From positions 1 to 64,000 of the IMG/VR virus record IMGVR_UViG_3300032245_000936: DNA of 64,000 nucleotides; one strand, written 5' to 3'. The stretch is from a virus. The position numbers and the translations under genes were made by a program. Positions 32,244-40,423 of this stretch are shown one piece after another. Numbering within the stretch: position 1 is the first letter of the stretch; every line of letters starts with the position of its first letter. The notes below the pieces were generated by a model, which saw only the letters and a program-made list of their open reading frames with translations, searched no databases and was not told the origin of the DNA.

Positions 32244-32877
32244 CGACCGCAAGACTGTGGTATTGTACCGTCAGGTACCAAACGAGGATCATATGTGCTT
32301 GGTAGTATACAGTGATCTATTACCGCGTCTAGTGCATGACGATATCATGCGAGTACTAGAAAGCCCAAGTGGCCAAGCCGCGGAGAATCTTGCTGATGCA
32401 CTATTCCGTAACATTATGCCAGATGGTCGTAATACCTTGGAAGTGTTGCATCGGGAAAGTTTTATCAAGAAGGTTGCAACCAATCAGGTTATCATGACCC
32501 CAACTACCAAGAGCAATGTTCGCTTGGATGAACTGAACAGCATTCTAAACGAAATGTCTCAAGGTGAGCAAGCAATCAAACGATTAGCTGAGCTTGATGC
32601 AGATGCTGGTATGAGTGGTAAGACACGTCGAAACAACGACGTTAAAGAAGTTGGAGCACCACGTAACTCACGTTCTACTCCTGCTGTTGTTCCATCTGGT
32701 GAAGCATTGACTGACGAGCTACTGGCCGAACAACGTATCGACCAAGCTGAAAAAATGAAGTTGTCTGCACAGCAATTACTTGCTGAAGCAGAACGTCTAA
32801 TGGCTGAGGCTGCTAGTCTTAACCCTACTGTGAAAGTCAAGTCCAATGCCAAGAAAAAAGTCGTCAAAGCGAATTAA
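32218..32877 (+). CDS. Conserved phage protein, unknown function
   Basis: 219 residues. The N-terminal half (KHVGKHNDRKTVVLYRQVPN and VLESPSGQAAENLADALF) is well known in T4-like marine phages next to the gene above. The C-terminal half is a long helix rich in Ala/Glu (EAERLMAEAASL), likely a coiled coil, with a Lys-rich end. AAGGAG precedes ATG 32218. Possibly a virion or transcription-associated protein; no direct evidence. Confidence 0.6.
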   Translation: MLKHVGKHNDRKTVVLYRQVPNEDHMCLVVYSDLLPRLVHDDIMRVLESPSGQAAENLADALFRNIMPDGRNTLEVLHRESFIKKVATNQVIMTPTTKSNVRLDELNSILNEMSQGEQAIKRLAELDADAGMSGKTRRNNDVKEVGAPRNSRSTPAVVPSGEALTDELLAEQRIDQAEKMKLSAQQLLAEAERLMAEAASLNPTVKVKSNAKKKVVKAN

Positions 32878-33169
32878 CATTGATACTAGAGAGCGTTGGA
32901 AAAGTATTTTGAAAACTGTTAGCAAAGACGAAGTTCCTGTTGAATTGCTACAAACAGTAACCGTTAACCTAGTTGACGGAACAAGAGTTGATATTGACAT
33001 TATTCAATTACTAGCAGAAGGCCATGAACCAGACGATGTGAAGTATATGCTAAACACTCGTCTGGATAAATTAGATTCAATTATTAAAGATGTAGATTTT
33101 TACATCAACGTTGATTCTGTAGCCAAGACTGTCCAACCCGTCACTGACGAGATTCTCAAGCATTTATGA
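32846..33169 (+). CDS. Small protein of unknown function
   Basis: 107 residues, basic start (PRKKSSKRINIDTRERW) then alternating helices and strands with GTRVDIDIIQLLAEGHEPDD. Overlaps the preceding gene by 32 bases and folA by ATGA. Confidence 0.5.
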   Translation: MPRKKSSKRINIDTRERWKSILKTVSKDEVPVELLQTVTVNLVDGTRVDIDIIQLLAEGHEPDDVKYMLNTRLDKLDSIIKDVDFYINVDSVAKTVQPVTDEILKHL

Positions 33170-33687
33170 TAGCCGCTATATTTTCAATAGACCAAGTCGG
33201 GGGAATGGGTACCAATGGTACCCTTCCTTGGGCACATCACCAAGAAGACATGACATGGTTCAAAGAACTAACAGAAGGTCATGTTGTTATTATGGGTCGC
33301 AAGACCTGGGATGATCCAAAAATGCCCAAACCTCTTCCTAACAGAATCAATTACATTATCACCACACGACCCAGGCAAATTACCAATGCGTTTACACTAG
33401 GGGACGATTGGTTATCGCAAATTCCTAAGATACAAGCAAGGCATCCAGGAAAAAAGATTTTTATAATCGGCGGTAGCAACGTACTAGAGTCCAGTAGATC
33501 CTTGATAGACTTTGCCTATGTTACACATCGTAAAGGCAATCATAGATGCGATGTTCGGTTGAATTGGAGTGATTATACCGTGGGGCTAAGAGCTCTAAGT
33601 GCTAGACCTAGCACAGATAAAGTGTTAAACTTTATGGTATACAGAGATATAGAAAGTGATATTCCATTACATGAAGGCTTACATTGA
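33166..33687 (+). CDS. folA: Dihydrofolate reductase
   Basis: 173-residue DHFR that regenerates tetrahydrofolate used up by thymidylate synthase. Conserved elements: MIAAIFSIDQVGGMG and NGTLPWAHHQEDMTWFK (substrate loop with Trp), VVIMGRKTWD (NADPH-binding), NYIITTR, and IFIIGGSNVL. Full length. It overlaps thyA by 17 bases, a usual phage nucleotide-metabolism pair. Confidence 0.92.
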   Translation: MIAAIFSIDQVGGMGTNGTLPWAHHQEDMTWFKELTEGHVVIMGRKTWDDPKMPKPLPNRINYIITTRPRQITNAFTLGDDWLSQIPKIQARHPGKKIFIIGGSNVLESSRSLIDFAYVTHRKGNHRCDVRLNWSDYTVGLRALSARPSTDKVLNFMVYRDIESDIPLHEGLH

Positions 33688-34582
33688 TGCTCTCAAAACT
33701 ATACTATCAAACGGGGCCGAACGTAGCGACCGCACTGGCACTGGTACTATCAGTGTATTTGGTATGCAACAACGTTATAACCTGGGCGATGGATTTCCTG
33801 CTATAACTGAAAAGAAGTTAGCATGGCGAGCAGTTGTATCTGAGTTGCTGTGGTTCATTGAAGGTTCAGGGGACGAAAAGCGGCTGCGAGAGATATTACA
33901 TGGTAGCGCCGATTCTAGCAAGAAGACCATCTGGACTGACAATGCCACAGCATCATACTGGGCACCCAAGGCCAAGTACCCAGGTGACCTAGGTCGCGTA
34001 TACGGTGTGCAATGGCGCAAGTGGCGCACACCAGAAGTAGTAGAAGGTGGTAGCTTTACCAATGACTTTGGGCACTCATTCAGCCTAGAAGGTGGAGTTA
34101 CTATTAGGGAAGTTGATCAACTTATAGAACTGATCAACGGAATCAAAGCAGATCCGTACGGACGAAGACATATATTATCAGCATGGAACCCAGGCGAATT
34201 ATCAAGCATGGCGCTCCCACCGTGTCACTGCTTTGCCCAATTCTATGTTGCAGATGGCAAACTATCATGTCAGATGTATCAAAGAAGTTGCGACATGTTT
34301 CTTGGAGTCCCCTTTAACATCGCAAGCTACAGCCTGCTAACGGCCATGATAGCTCAAGTGTGCGGCCTTCGGGTCGGGGAGTTCGTTCACGTACTCGGCG
34401 ATGCACACATCTACTTGAATCATGTGGACCAGGTAAAAGAACTAATTTCACGTGAGCCATTACCTGCGCCAACTCTTTGGTTAAATCCTGATGTCATGGA
34501 TATCACCAAGTTTACCATGGATGATATTCAACTGGAAAACTACCAATGTCACGACGCCATTGCAGCCCCAATGGCCGTATGA
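33671..34582 (+). CDS. thyA: Thymidylate synthase
   Basis: 303-residue ThyA making dTMP from dUMP. Catalytic C185 lies in LPPCHCFAQFYV; the phosphate-binding RSDRTGTGT is near the N-terminus, RRHILSAWNPGEL and QRSCDMFLGVPFNIASY follow, and HVLGDAHIYLNH is C-terminal. Start chosen at ATG 33671 (MKAYIDALK) rather than the upstream in-frame codon. Overlap with folA and with the next gene indicates coupling. Confidence 0.95.
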   Translation: MKAYIDALKTILSNGAERSDRTGTGTISVFGMQQRYNLGDGFPAITEKKLAWRAVVSELLWFIEGSGDEKRLREILHGSADSSKKTIWTDNATASYWAPKAKYPGDLGRVYGVQWRKWRTPEVVEGGSFTNDFGHSFSLEGGVTIREVDQLIELINGIKADPYGRRHILSAWNPGELSSMALPPCHCFAQFYVADGKLSCQMYQRSCDMFLGVPFNIASYSLLTAMIAQVCGLRVGEFVHVLGDAHIYLNHVDQVKELISREPLPAPTLWLNPDVMDITKFTMDDIQLENYQCHDAIAAPMAV

Positions 34583-34821
34583 TCTTATTCAAAGAACTGC
34601 GACTGGGTGACTGTGAAGATCCTCAGTTGTATGCCGCTGTTCCTATCATGGAATGGGAAAAGAGTGAGGAAGGTAACTGGGTTATGAATCACGCCACTGA
34701 TATCCCAGAATGGCGTATTACTACAGATCCAACAAGTTATGGATTCAAGGTTCAGATCTGGGGTAGCTTAAAAGAAGCAGACGAAATCATTTATCGTCTG
34801 AAGTTTGGATTCCAAAAGTAA
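34579..34821 (+). CDS. Small protein of unknown function
   Basis: 80 residues, starts at the ATGA overlapping the thyA stop. Acidic, with MEWEKSEEGNWVMNHATD and a terminal helix. It is the last plus-strand gene before the strand switch; its end overlaps the 3' end of the convergent DUF2061 gene by 35 bases. Confidence 0.5.
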   Translation: MILFKELRLGDCEDPQLYAAVPIMEWEKSEEGNWVMNHATDIPEWRITTDPTSYGFKVQIWGSLKEADEIIYRLKFGFQK

Positions 34822-35005
34822 TTTTATTCCATACACGCTCGTGTATGTAGTATGCAATAGTATTCACCACTATCTGCACTGCGGCAATGGTGCTGGCAAT
34901 AAACCAATTACCACTTATTAAAAAAGATATTACAAAGGTAAGCGAGGTGCCTAGTATACGCCAGCTGATTGTTTTAACAAGAGTACGTTTACGCAGTTCA
35001 CTCAA
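34787..35005 (-). CDS. DUF2061-family membrane protein
   Basis: 72 residues with the family hallmarks: RTLVKTISWRILGTSLTF at the start, two membrane helices, and YYIHERVWNKI at the end. The TTG at 35005 overlaps the preceding stop and gives the usual family N-terminus; GTG 35035 is an alternative that adds ten residues. In bacteria and phages DUF2061 proteins sit beside CysC-like kinases, as here. Function unknown. Confidence 0.72.
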   Translation of the reverse strand: MSELRKRTLVKTISWRILGTSLTFVISFLISGNWFIASTIAAVQIVVNTIAYYIHERVWNKITFGIQTSDDK

Positions 35006-35789
35006 GGCCCATCTCTTTGCGAATTTTTGTAGCACTGATGCTGGTTATTGTTTCGTCAAAGCTCTCTTGTTCTATTTTGTATCCAACATCTCTACCGTAG
35101 GTGATGTTTACAATGTTAGGTACTAGCATAACTGTAAACTGTCCTTGATACAGTGGCTCAAGATCTCGTTTGATTGCATTAACTACTTGAGCAAAAGTAA
35201 AAGGATTTGTGCCTTGCCAGCCTTGGCAATCACGTACTTGTATAATGACCTGACCAGTCTTGGCAATAGCACGTTCAAACAGCGCACGGTGCCCGGGATG
35301 CCATGGTTGCCAACGTCCTAGCATCTGCACAGTCTCTTTACGATTATCCCATTGGGGGCGGCGACGATTGTCAATAATATGATCTGCAATGAAGTCAGCC
35401 CAGATTTTAGCATCCTGTTTGTTTATGCGGAAATCGTAAATTTCTGGTTCAATGAACATCTTGTTAGTGTCGGCGTATCGACCTTCACTGATAGTATCCA
35501 TCCATACAGTCCAATCAGCTTTGAAGTTATTACGCATCTCTGCCAGTGGTGCTACAAAGTCACATAGTGCGTAGTCAGTGTTACAGGTAGCAGCCAACTC
35601 GTACATACGTTTACTTTGACGTATGCGACCAGCTTCGCTAAAATCCCAATCGTTAAATTGTTTGCGAACTTCGTCAGCATTAAACCATGTTACAGTTTTA
35701 CCACAATCCTCTAAGAGTTTTTTTAGTTCGTCTGCCTGAGTTGTTTTCCCGGAGCCAGGCAAGCCCATGATTAGAATACGCTGTGTCAT
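34998..35789 (-). CDS. Fusion: APS-kinase-like domain plus nucleotidyltransferase domain
   Basis: 263 residues with two parts. Residues 1-155 are CysC-like: Walker A MGLPGSGKTT (about 8-17), FNADEVRKQFNDWDFS, and RIRQSKRMYELA as in adenylylsulfate kinases. Residues 160-263 are an HxGH nucleotidyltransferase: LGRWQPWHPGHRALF and the second signature TSISATKIRKEM, as in NMN adenylyltransferases of the NadM/NadR type. The N-terminal domain could make PAPS for the neighbouring sulfotransferase-like protein; the C-terminal substrate is unclear. The kinase-first order is opposite to NadR. Confidence 0.8.
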   Translation of the reverse strand: MTQRILIMGLPGSGKTTQADELKKLLEDCGKTVTWFNADEVRKQFNDWDFSEAGRIRQSKRMYELAATCNTDYALCDFVAPLAEMRNNFKADWTVWMDTISEGRYADTNKMFIEPEIYDFRINKQDAKIWADFIADHIIDNRRRPQWDNRKETVQMLGRWQPWHPGHRALFERAIAKTGQVIIQVRDCQGWQGTNPFTFAQVVNAIKRDLEPLYQGQFTVMLVPNIVNITYGRDVGYKIEQESFDETITSISATKIRKEMGLE

Positions 35790-35792
35790 GAT

Positions 35793-36119
35793 TTAAACCG
35801 CAAAACTTGATCCGCAACCGCATGTGGTTGATGCGTTGGGATTCTCAATGCTGAACGCGGCGCCCATGATATCGTCTTTGAAATCAATCGTGGCACCAGC
35901 AAGATATTGATAGCTCATGCTGTCTACTAGCACAGTTACCTTGTCTTTGACAATTTCAAAATCATCGTCTGCTGTGGGATTTTCTTCTAGGGTGAATCCG
36001 TAGCTGAATCCAGAACATCCACCACCTTGAACAAAAACACGTAGCCTGGCGTCTGTATTTTCTTCTAGCAGTATCTCGTGTATACGTTCTGCCGCACTGT
36101 CTGTTATTGTGATATCCAT
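35793..36119 (-). CDS. erpA: A-type iron-sulfur carrier, ErpA/IscA-like
   Basis: 108 residues of the HesB/IscA family, which hold and deliver Fe-S clusters. The three cluster Cys are present: C35 in [11 protein letters not shown], and C100 and C102 in the final [28 protein letters not shown] is the normal N-terminus. A GGAGA ribosome site precedes the ATG. Unusual cargo for a phage; its location beside a block of radical-SAM genes suggests it supports their [4Fe-4S] loading. Confidence 0.92.
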   Translation of the reverse strand: MDITITDSAAERIHEILLEENTDARLRVFVQGGGCSGFSYGFTLEENPTADDDFEIVKDKVTVLVDSMSYQYLAGATIDFKDDIMGAAFSIENPNASTTCGCGSSFAV

Positions 36120-36128
36120 ACTGTCTCC

Positions 36129-36839
36129 TTAGAATTTGTACTGGTATTGTTCAATCATGCGATTAGCTGATGTAGCTACCCATTGTTGCATTTCATGTGT
36201 ATAAAAAGTTCTGTAGTCAACCAAGCGACCTGTGTTCACTGGTGCTAGTGCATCAATTTTATTTGCTACTGTGTCTGTTAGATCGCCAACTGATTGTAGC
36301 ATACATTTGAGGTCATATGCTAGTGTTTCGGTCTTGCCCACTTGATGTGCTTTTGCAGTATAGACATCAACCGCAAGTTGAAACATTCCTTCAGCTGATT
36401 CTTGCCACATATTAAATAACTCATATGTATGATTGCCAGATATTTGTTCTGCAACCAAAGATTGTTTATTTGCAAACTTTAGTTTCATCATCATTTCTAA
36501 CTTGTCTACCACAAGCATTTTCTTTTTAAACTCAGTGGTAGGATGAGTAATATTAAAAAGGAATTCTTCAAACGAAGGTTCACGTGTTGAAAATGCTCCT
36601 AATAAATGGCTTCCTTCACTTAGATAGTTGTATAGGCTAACATGCCATGCCCACGGATTGCGTACAAATACAAAAACTTTTCTGTCCAATAATTCAGTTG
36701 GAATAGACAAACGATGGTCAGCATCTGCAGACCCTGCTCGTGCAAGTTTTGCATTCTCGTCGGATTCGATCGCACGGCGTACCCATATTCCGCCAGTCTT
36801 GGGAATGTGTAGGAACACGGCGTTATTTGAAACTATCAT
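36129..36839 (-). CDS. Sulfotransferase-like P-loop protein
   Basis: 236 residues. AVFLHIPKTGGIWVRRAI is the 5'-phosphosulfate loop of carbohydrate sulfotransferase-like proteins and VFVFVRNPWAWHVSLYNYL the 3'-phosphate-binding motif. The rest is helical and divergent. It may transfer sulfate from PAPS to a glycan or lipid; the CysC-like kinase two genes downstream could provide PAPS. Its ATG is preceded by a perfect TATAAATA late box only eight bases away and no Shine-Dalgarno. Confidence 0.75.
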   Translation of the reverse strand: MIVSNNAVFLHIPKTGGIWVRRAIESDENAKLARAGSADADHRLSIPTELLDRKVFVFVRNPWAWHVSLYNYLSEGSHLLGAFSTREPSFEEFLFNITHPTTEFKKKMLVVDKLEMMMKLKFANKQSLVAEQISGNHTYELFNMWQESAEGMFQLAVDVYTAKAHQVGKTETLAYDLKCMLQSVGDLTDTVANKIDALAPVNTGRLVDYRTFYTHEMQQWVATSANRMIEQYQYKF

Positions 36840-36847
36840 AATGCAAT

Positions 36848-36855
36848 TATTTATA
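36848..36855 (-). promoter_or_regulatory. Perfect T4 late promoter box, minus strand
   Basis: TATAAATA on the minus strand, exact T4 late consensus, eight bases before the sulfotransferase ATG (36839). Transcription would start about three bases before the ATG. Confidence 0.65.
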
Positions 36856-36863
36856 GGTAAATA
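36856..36863 (+). promoter_or_regulatory. T4-late-type promoter box, plus strand, divergent
   Basis: GGTAAATA with ATG 36869 after a five-base gap, directly adjacent to the opposite-strand box. Predicted transcription start is the A of the ATG. Confidence 0.55.
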
Positions 36864-36868
36864 TCAGC

Positions 36869-37450
36869 ATGAAGCCGGTTTTAATGATACATGAAATTCG
36901 GGAAGAGATGTTTGATCTTCCACTGGAAGATTACATTCTAACCTTCGATGACGGTCTATACAGTCAGTACTATTATTACCCACGGTTTCGTGACATAAAC
37001 ACTGAAAAAATCTACTTTATCTCCTCAAATATTGTATGTTCAGGCCCTCAAAGCACAGAGTTTCCTACGTGTAGGGTAGCACATACAAAAGCGCGACAAG
37101 GCGTATTTGAAGACTACATGACCCTGGCACAGATCAAAGAGCTTGCAAAAGATCCATTGGTAACCATTGGAGGCCACGGACACAATCATGTGGATCTATC
37201 TGAAACAGATAAACTAATTGATCGAGTAAAAATTGTCAGCAATGATCTACGCAGTATGATGGCTTGGTTTGCGTTTCATCTAGGACGAATTCCTGATTCA
37301 TTTTGCTATCCATATAACAACGATCTACAAGGAATGTATAGGGCACTTTTGATTAGAAACGGATTTTCTAAATTCTATGGTAGCGAACGAGTGGCAATTG
37401 AAAGTTTGTTGCCATTGCATTCACCATCACCAAGTACCACGGTCATGTGA
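36869..37450 (+). CDS. Polysaccharide-deacetylase-like protein (NodB fold)
   Basis: 193 residues. YILTFDDGLYSQYYYYPRF is the first catalytic motif (TFDDG) and VTIGGHGHNHVDLSE the second (H-x-H-x-H type zinc site); SFCYPYNNDLQGMY is motif 3 (family RxPY/YPY). These enzymes remove acetyl groups from N-acetyl sugars in capsule, O-antigen or peptidoglycan. The only plus-strand gene among minus-strand neighbours here, driven by a leaderless-type late promoter. It converges on the PIG-L gene with a 24-base overlap. Confidence 0.75.
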   Translation: MKPVLMIHEIREEMFDLPLEDYILTFDDGLYSQYYYYPRFRDINTEKIYFISSNIVCSGPQSTEFPTCRVAHTKARQGVFEDYMTLAQIKELAKDPLVTIGGHGHNHVDLSETDKLIDRVKIVSNDLRSMMAWFAFHLGRIPDSFCYPYNNDLQGMYRALLIRNGFSKFYGSERVAIESLLPLHSPSPSTTVM

Positions 37451-38080
37451 ATACACTAATTGAAATGCTTCTGCAAACACGCAACCTATTTGAGCTCCAC
37501 GGCGCATGGCCTGTGCTTCCATGCTTATCACAGATCTAGCGTCTGGAAATTCATACGTTTCTGTATGGTACATGGACAACACCTGTTTCTTTACTGCAAT
37601 GTATTCACTTACATCAATGAATGTGTTGGGATTGAACTGCGGAGATATTGTACCAAAACTCCAGTCTGGGCCAATCTCACACATGAACAACGAATTAACA
37701 TTACAGTCTGGTTTGGGTCTAGCCGCTACCAAACACGCCTCGGCTGCGGTTCTATGATCTTTGTGCAGGTCTGACATACAGTGAGTGTACACTATGTCAA
37801 TATCAAACTCTTTTATTTTAGATTCAATCTCAGACACTGCATAATGATAGTCTAGATGCACATCGTTGCCTGTACCAAGCATACCAGTGGCGCCAAGTAG
37901 ATTGCACACATTAAAAAACGCTTCTTGGCGATCGTTCATCACATGTTCTGCGCCAGGACGATTGCCGCGGCATAGACTTAGAATCCAAACATTGTGTCCT
38001 AGGTCCACAAGTTTTTTAATTGTGCCAGCTGGGCCGTAGGCTTCATCGTCGGGGTGTGCAAAAGCAAACAGTATGTTCAT
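37427..38080 (-). CDS. PIG-L-type N-acetylglucosamine deacetylase
   Basis: 217 residues of the LmbE/PIG-L family (GlcNAc-PI, mycothiol or bacillithiol-type deacetylases). The zinc motif AHPDDE is at residues 8-13, IVYTHCMSDLHKDHRTAAEA carries the second zinc His, and a GRYPxx-like loop is replaced by SLCRGNRPG. Overlaps the epimerase upstream (ATGA). Together with the NodB-like neighbour it points to glycan amine chemistry. Confidence 0.85.
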   Translation of the reverse strand: MNILFAFAHPDDEAYGPAGTIKKLVDLGHNVWILSLCRGNRPGAEHVMNDRQEAFFNVCNLLGATGMLGTGNDVHLDYHYAVSEIESKIKEFDIDIVYTHCMSDLHKDHRTAAEACLVAARPKPDCNVNSLFMCEIGPDWSFGTISPQFNPNTFIDVSEYIAVKKQVLSMYHTETYEFPDARSVISMEAQAMRRGAQIGCVFAEAFQLVYSHDRGTW

Positions 38081-38961
38081 AGCAGGTCCTGAATAATATT
38101 GTCAAGACCATATTGATTTACATAGCCAGTGAATCGTTGATTCTTGCTGAGATCTGGCACTCTGTGATTGATATCTTCAAAGGGTATGTCAACATAACGA
38201 ATCCTAGAACTTGACCCACTTAGTGTTATCACACGCTCTGCTAGTTCACTTATGGTTACTGGTTCATTGTTACCAATGTTGAAAATTTCATTGTTTGCTT
38301 GTTCAACTAACAATAGCTGTTCTACTGCATCATGCACATGACAGAAGCTACGTATTTGTTTGCCACCATACACCACAAGATCTTGTCCTTGCTTTGCTGC
38401 CTGTACAAAACGTGGCAATACCATGCCATAGTCAGGCAGTTGTCCTGGGCCAACTACATTAAAGAATCTCACTATCACATAAGGAAAGTCGCCGGTTGTG
38501 ATCATGAATTCTGTTGTTAGCTTGGCACTGGCATAGCTCCAGCGTAGCTCTTTGGGGTTGCCAATGTTCAATGCACTGTGTTCAACAAATGGCCCTTCAC
38601 CGTACACTTCACTGGTACTGCTGAACACTACTTTTTTCTTGTGCTTGTTAAACACTGGCCCAAGATGTTGCATGAGCTGTACATTGTTCATTAGTGTTTG
38701 ATGCGGGTGATCCATGACATTTTGTACTCCTACACTACCAGCCAGGTAGTACACAACATCTGCGTTTTTAACATACAAATCTAGATCTATATTTTGTATA
38801 TTGTCTTGAACAAAAAGTTTAATGTTATTGAGTTTGCTCGGAGGAGACGAAGTTGTGCATGAATCAATTATTGTGACTTCATGAGCATCTAGACTCAAGC
38901 GTTGAGCCAGATGCTTGCCAATGAATCCAGCACCCCCAAGCAAAAGATATTTCATGGTCAT
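38077..38961 (-). CDS. NAD-dependent sugar-nucleotide epimerase/dehydratase
   Basis: 294 residues, extended SDR. LLGGAGFIGKHLAQRL is the NAD loop, VFSSTSEVYGEGPF the catalytic Ser/Thr strand, WSYASAKLTTEF the Tyr-Lys pair, and VIVRFFNVVGPGQ the next signature. Similar to UDP-glucuronate decarboxylase/4-epimerase-type enzymes but substrate unproven. It lies in an ATGA-linked run with PIG-L and the unknown 38958-39776 gene. Confidence 0.85.
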   Translation of the reverse strand: MTMKYLLLGGAGFIGKHLAQRLSLDAHEVTIIDSCTTSSPPSKLNNIKLFVQDNIQNIDLDLYVKNADVVYYLAGSVGVQNVMDHPHQTLMNNVQLMQHLGPVFNKHKKKVVFSSTSEVYGEGPFVEHSALNIGNPKELRWSYASAKLTTEFMITTGDFPYVIVRFFNVVGPGQLPDYGMVLPRFVQAAKQGQDLVVYGGKQIRSFCHVHDAVEQLLLVEQANNEIFNIGNNEPVTISELAERVITLSGSSSRIRYVDIPFEDINHRVPDLSKNQRFTGYVNQYGLDNIIQDLL

Positions 38962-39776
38962 TCATTTGCTACGATCGGAACCAATGTGTTGCCCAGGCTT
39001 ACGATTGTATGGTTAAGTATATCAACAATTGGACTTTCCTGAGTCAGCTGGAAATAATAAACAGTGCCTGGTTCAGTTGGTTCTTGAAATAGGAATCCTC
39101 GACCACGAACTGCAATGCAATCATTAGGCGCCCAACGCAGTGGATCTGTCCAATAAACTTCCCCATTCTTTTCGTAGAAACAGTTGTGTTGTGTAGTGAA
39201 AGGAACTGTGTAGTCTGTCTTGAACATCTCAGCTAGTTTTTTTAGTATTGGTTTTGAAAAACCATAACGGCTGGTAATCAAATTTGTTCCTACATCTTCA
39301 AATTGATAAAAATGCGGAGTCTCAGCAACAAATTTTGGCATACCCATTGGAGCTCGATCAATCATAGCTCGTACATCAGCTAGTGATTCTATCAATGGAT
39401 AGTATCCATTGAACCCACGAATAATTTCTGCAACTCTATTATAGTGTCCGGTCATTTCACCACTTGCTATGTCTTCAGCGCGAATTTGTTTTCTATCGTT
39501 AATTTGTACTTCTAGATATGGTTTGTAATAATAGATATAGCCAGCCTGTGCAAAAAACTGATCCTGGGCGCCCCAGTAAAGTTCTGGGCTTACAAAACTG
39601 TTGAACTCTGCTTCAAAGGCCAGGATAGTATCATTACGTCTGCAACCAGCGGCACCATCGCCGCAGGCTCCATCGTGTGAGCACAAACGATATGGAGTGC
39701 CACGACTGGATTTTGAGGACGGACGAATTGCTGTGCCCAACTCAAGTTCTTCTTTTGTAAAAATAGTATCGCTCAT
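38958..39776 (-). CDS. Unrecognised protein, paralogue of 41467-42144
   Basis: 272 residues. Segments ELYWGAQDQFFAQAGYIYYY, MGMPKFVAETPHFYQFE and NGEVYWTDPLRW correspond to matching segments of the protein at 41467-42144, so the two are a duplicated family. Four Cys occur in a short N-terminal stretch (CSHDGACGDGAAGC), which could bind a metal. No known catalytic motif was seen. It is sandwiched between sugar epimerase and kinase-like genes. Function unknown. Confidence 0.6.
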   Translation of the reverse strand: MSDTIFTKEELELGTAIRPSSKSSRGTPYRLCSHDGACGDGAAGCRRNDTILAFEAEFNSFVSPELYWGAQDQFFAQAGYIYYYKPYLEVQINDRKQIRAEDIASGEMTGHYNRVAEIIRGFNGYYPLIESLADVRAMIDRAPMGMPKFVAETPHFYQFEDVGTNLITSRYGFSKPILKKLAEMFKTDYTVPFTTQHNCFYEKNGEVYWTDPLRWAPNDCIAVRGRGFLFQEPTEPGTVYYFQLTQESPIVDILNHTIVSLGNTLVPIVANE

Positions 39777-39784
39777 GATTATTC

Positions 39785-40423
39785 CTATAGGTTGTATATT
39801 ATAGCAGAATCTACTGGATAGTCAACACGCAGATGCTCAAACACTGCCATGCAGTTGGATTCATTGTCTAGATATAAGCTATTTATGTTGTTTTCTTTGT
39901 TGTAAAAGTACACAAAAAATGGCAAGGATTTGGCTTCAAAGTGTTTAAGGTCCACTAGTTTCAGTTGGTCTGCACGTACTAGATTATAGGTCATGCTATT
40001 GGTAAAAGGTGTGTGGCTTAGTTTATTGTGTTGTTCTTTGATCCAAAAAAATTCTTCCGCTGTGATATCTGTAGCTGGAGTGCCTTGTACATATTCGTAG
40101 ACCAAAAATTTATCATTGGATTCTATCAAGGGCGGAAATAGCTCACTGGTTGTGGTTTCTAAAAATTCAATTACATCAATTGGATTGATTTCTTTTACCA
40201 GTGGACAACAATCTGGTTCACGCTCATGCGAGTATGTGTCTGCGTTGGTGTACACAAATCTCAGTGCATCTTTGTGTACATATTTTTTTCCCCGGTGCTC
40301 AAAAAAGTAGAAGAAGTTTTTTCTGGTCCAAGGCAAATGCTCGATTCCAGATATTTCTTTAAAGTCTTTGCAAGCCCTGCGTATCCACTGGGCTTTGGAA
40401 TTAGTAATATATGTATTGGTCAT
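39785..40423 (-). CDS. Protein with kinase-like (APH/Kdo-kinase type) features
   Basis: 212 residues. KFLVYEYVQGTPATDIT looks like the hinge of aminoglycoside-phosphotransferase/Kdo-kinase folds. EEFFWIKEQHNKLSHTPF could be the catalytic loop helix, MTYNLVRADQLKLVDLKHF the N...D metal region, with Asp in LVDL. The N-lobe Lys may be in GKKYVHKDALRFV. Motifs are weak and the protein is short, so this could be a degenerate kinase fold. Lies beside the amidinotransferase gene, overlapping it by 23 bases. Confidence 0.4.
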   Translation of the reverse strand: MTNTYITNSKAQWIRRACKDFKEISGIEHLPWTRKNFFYFFEHRGKKYVHKDALRFVYTNADTYSHEREPDCCPLVKEINPIDVIEFLETTTSELFPPLIESNDKFLVYEYVQGTPATDITAEEFFWIKEQHNKLSHTPFTNSMTYNLVRADQLKLVDLKHFEAKSLPFFVYFYNKENNINSLYLDNESNCMAVFEHLRVDYPVDSAIIYNL

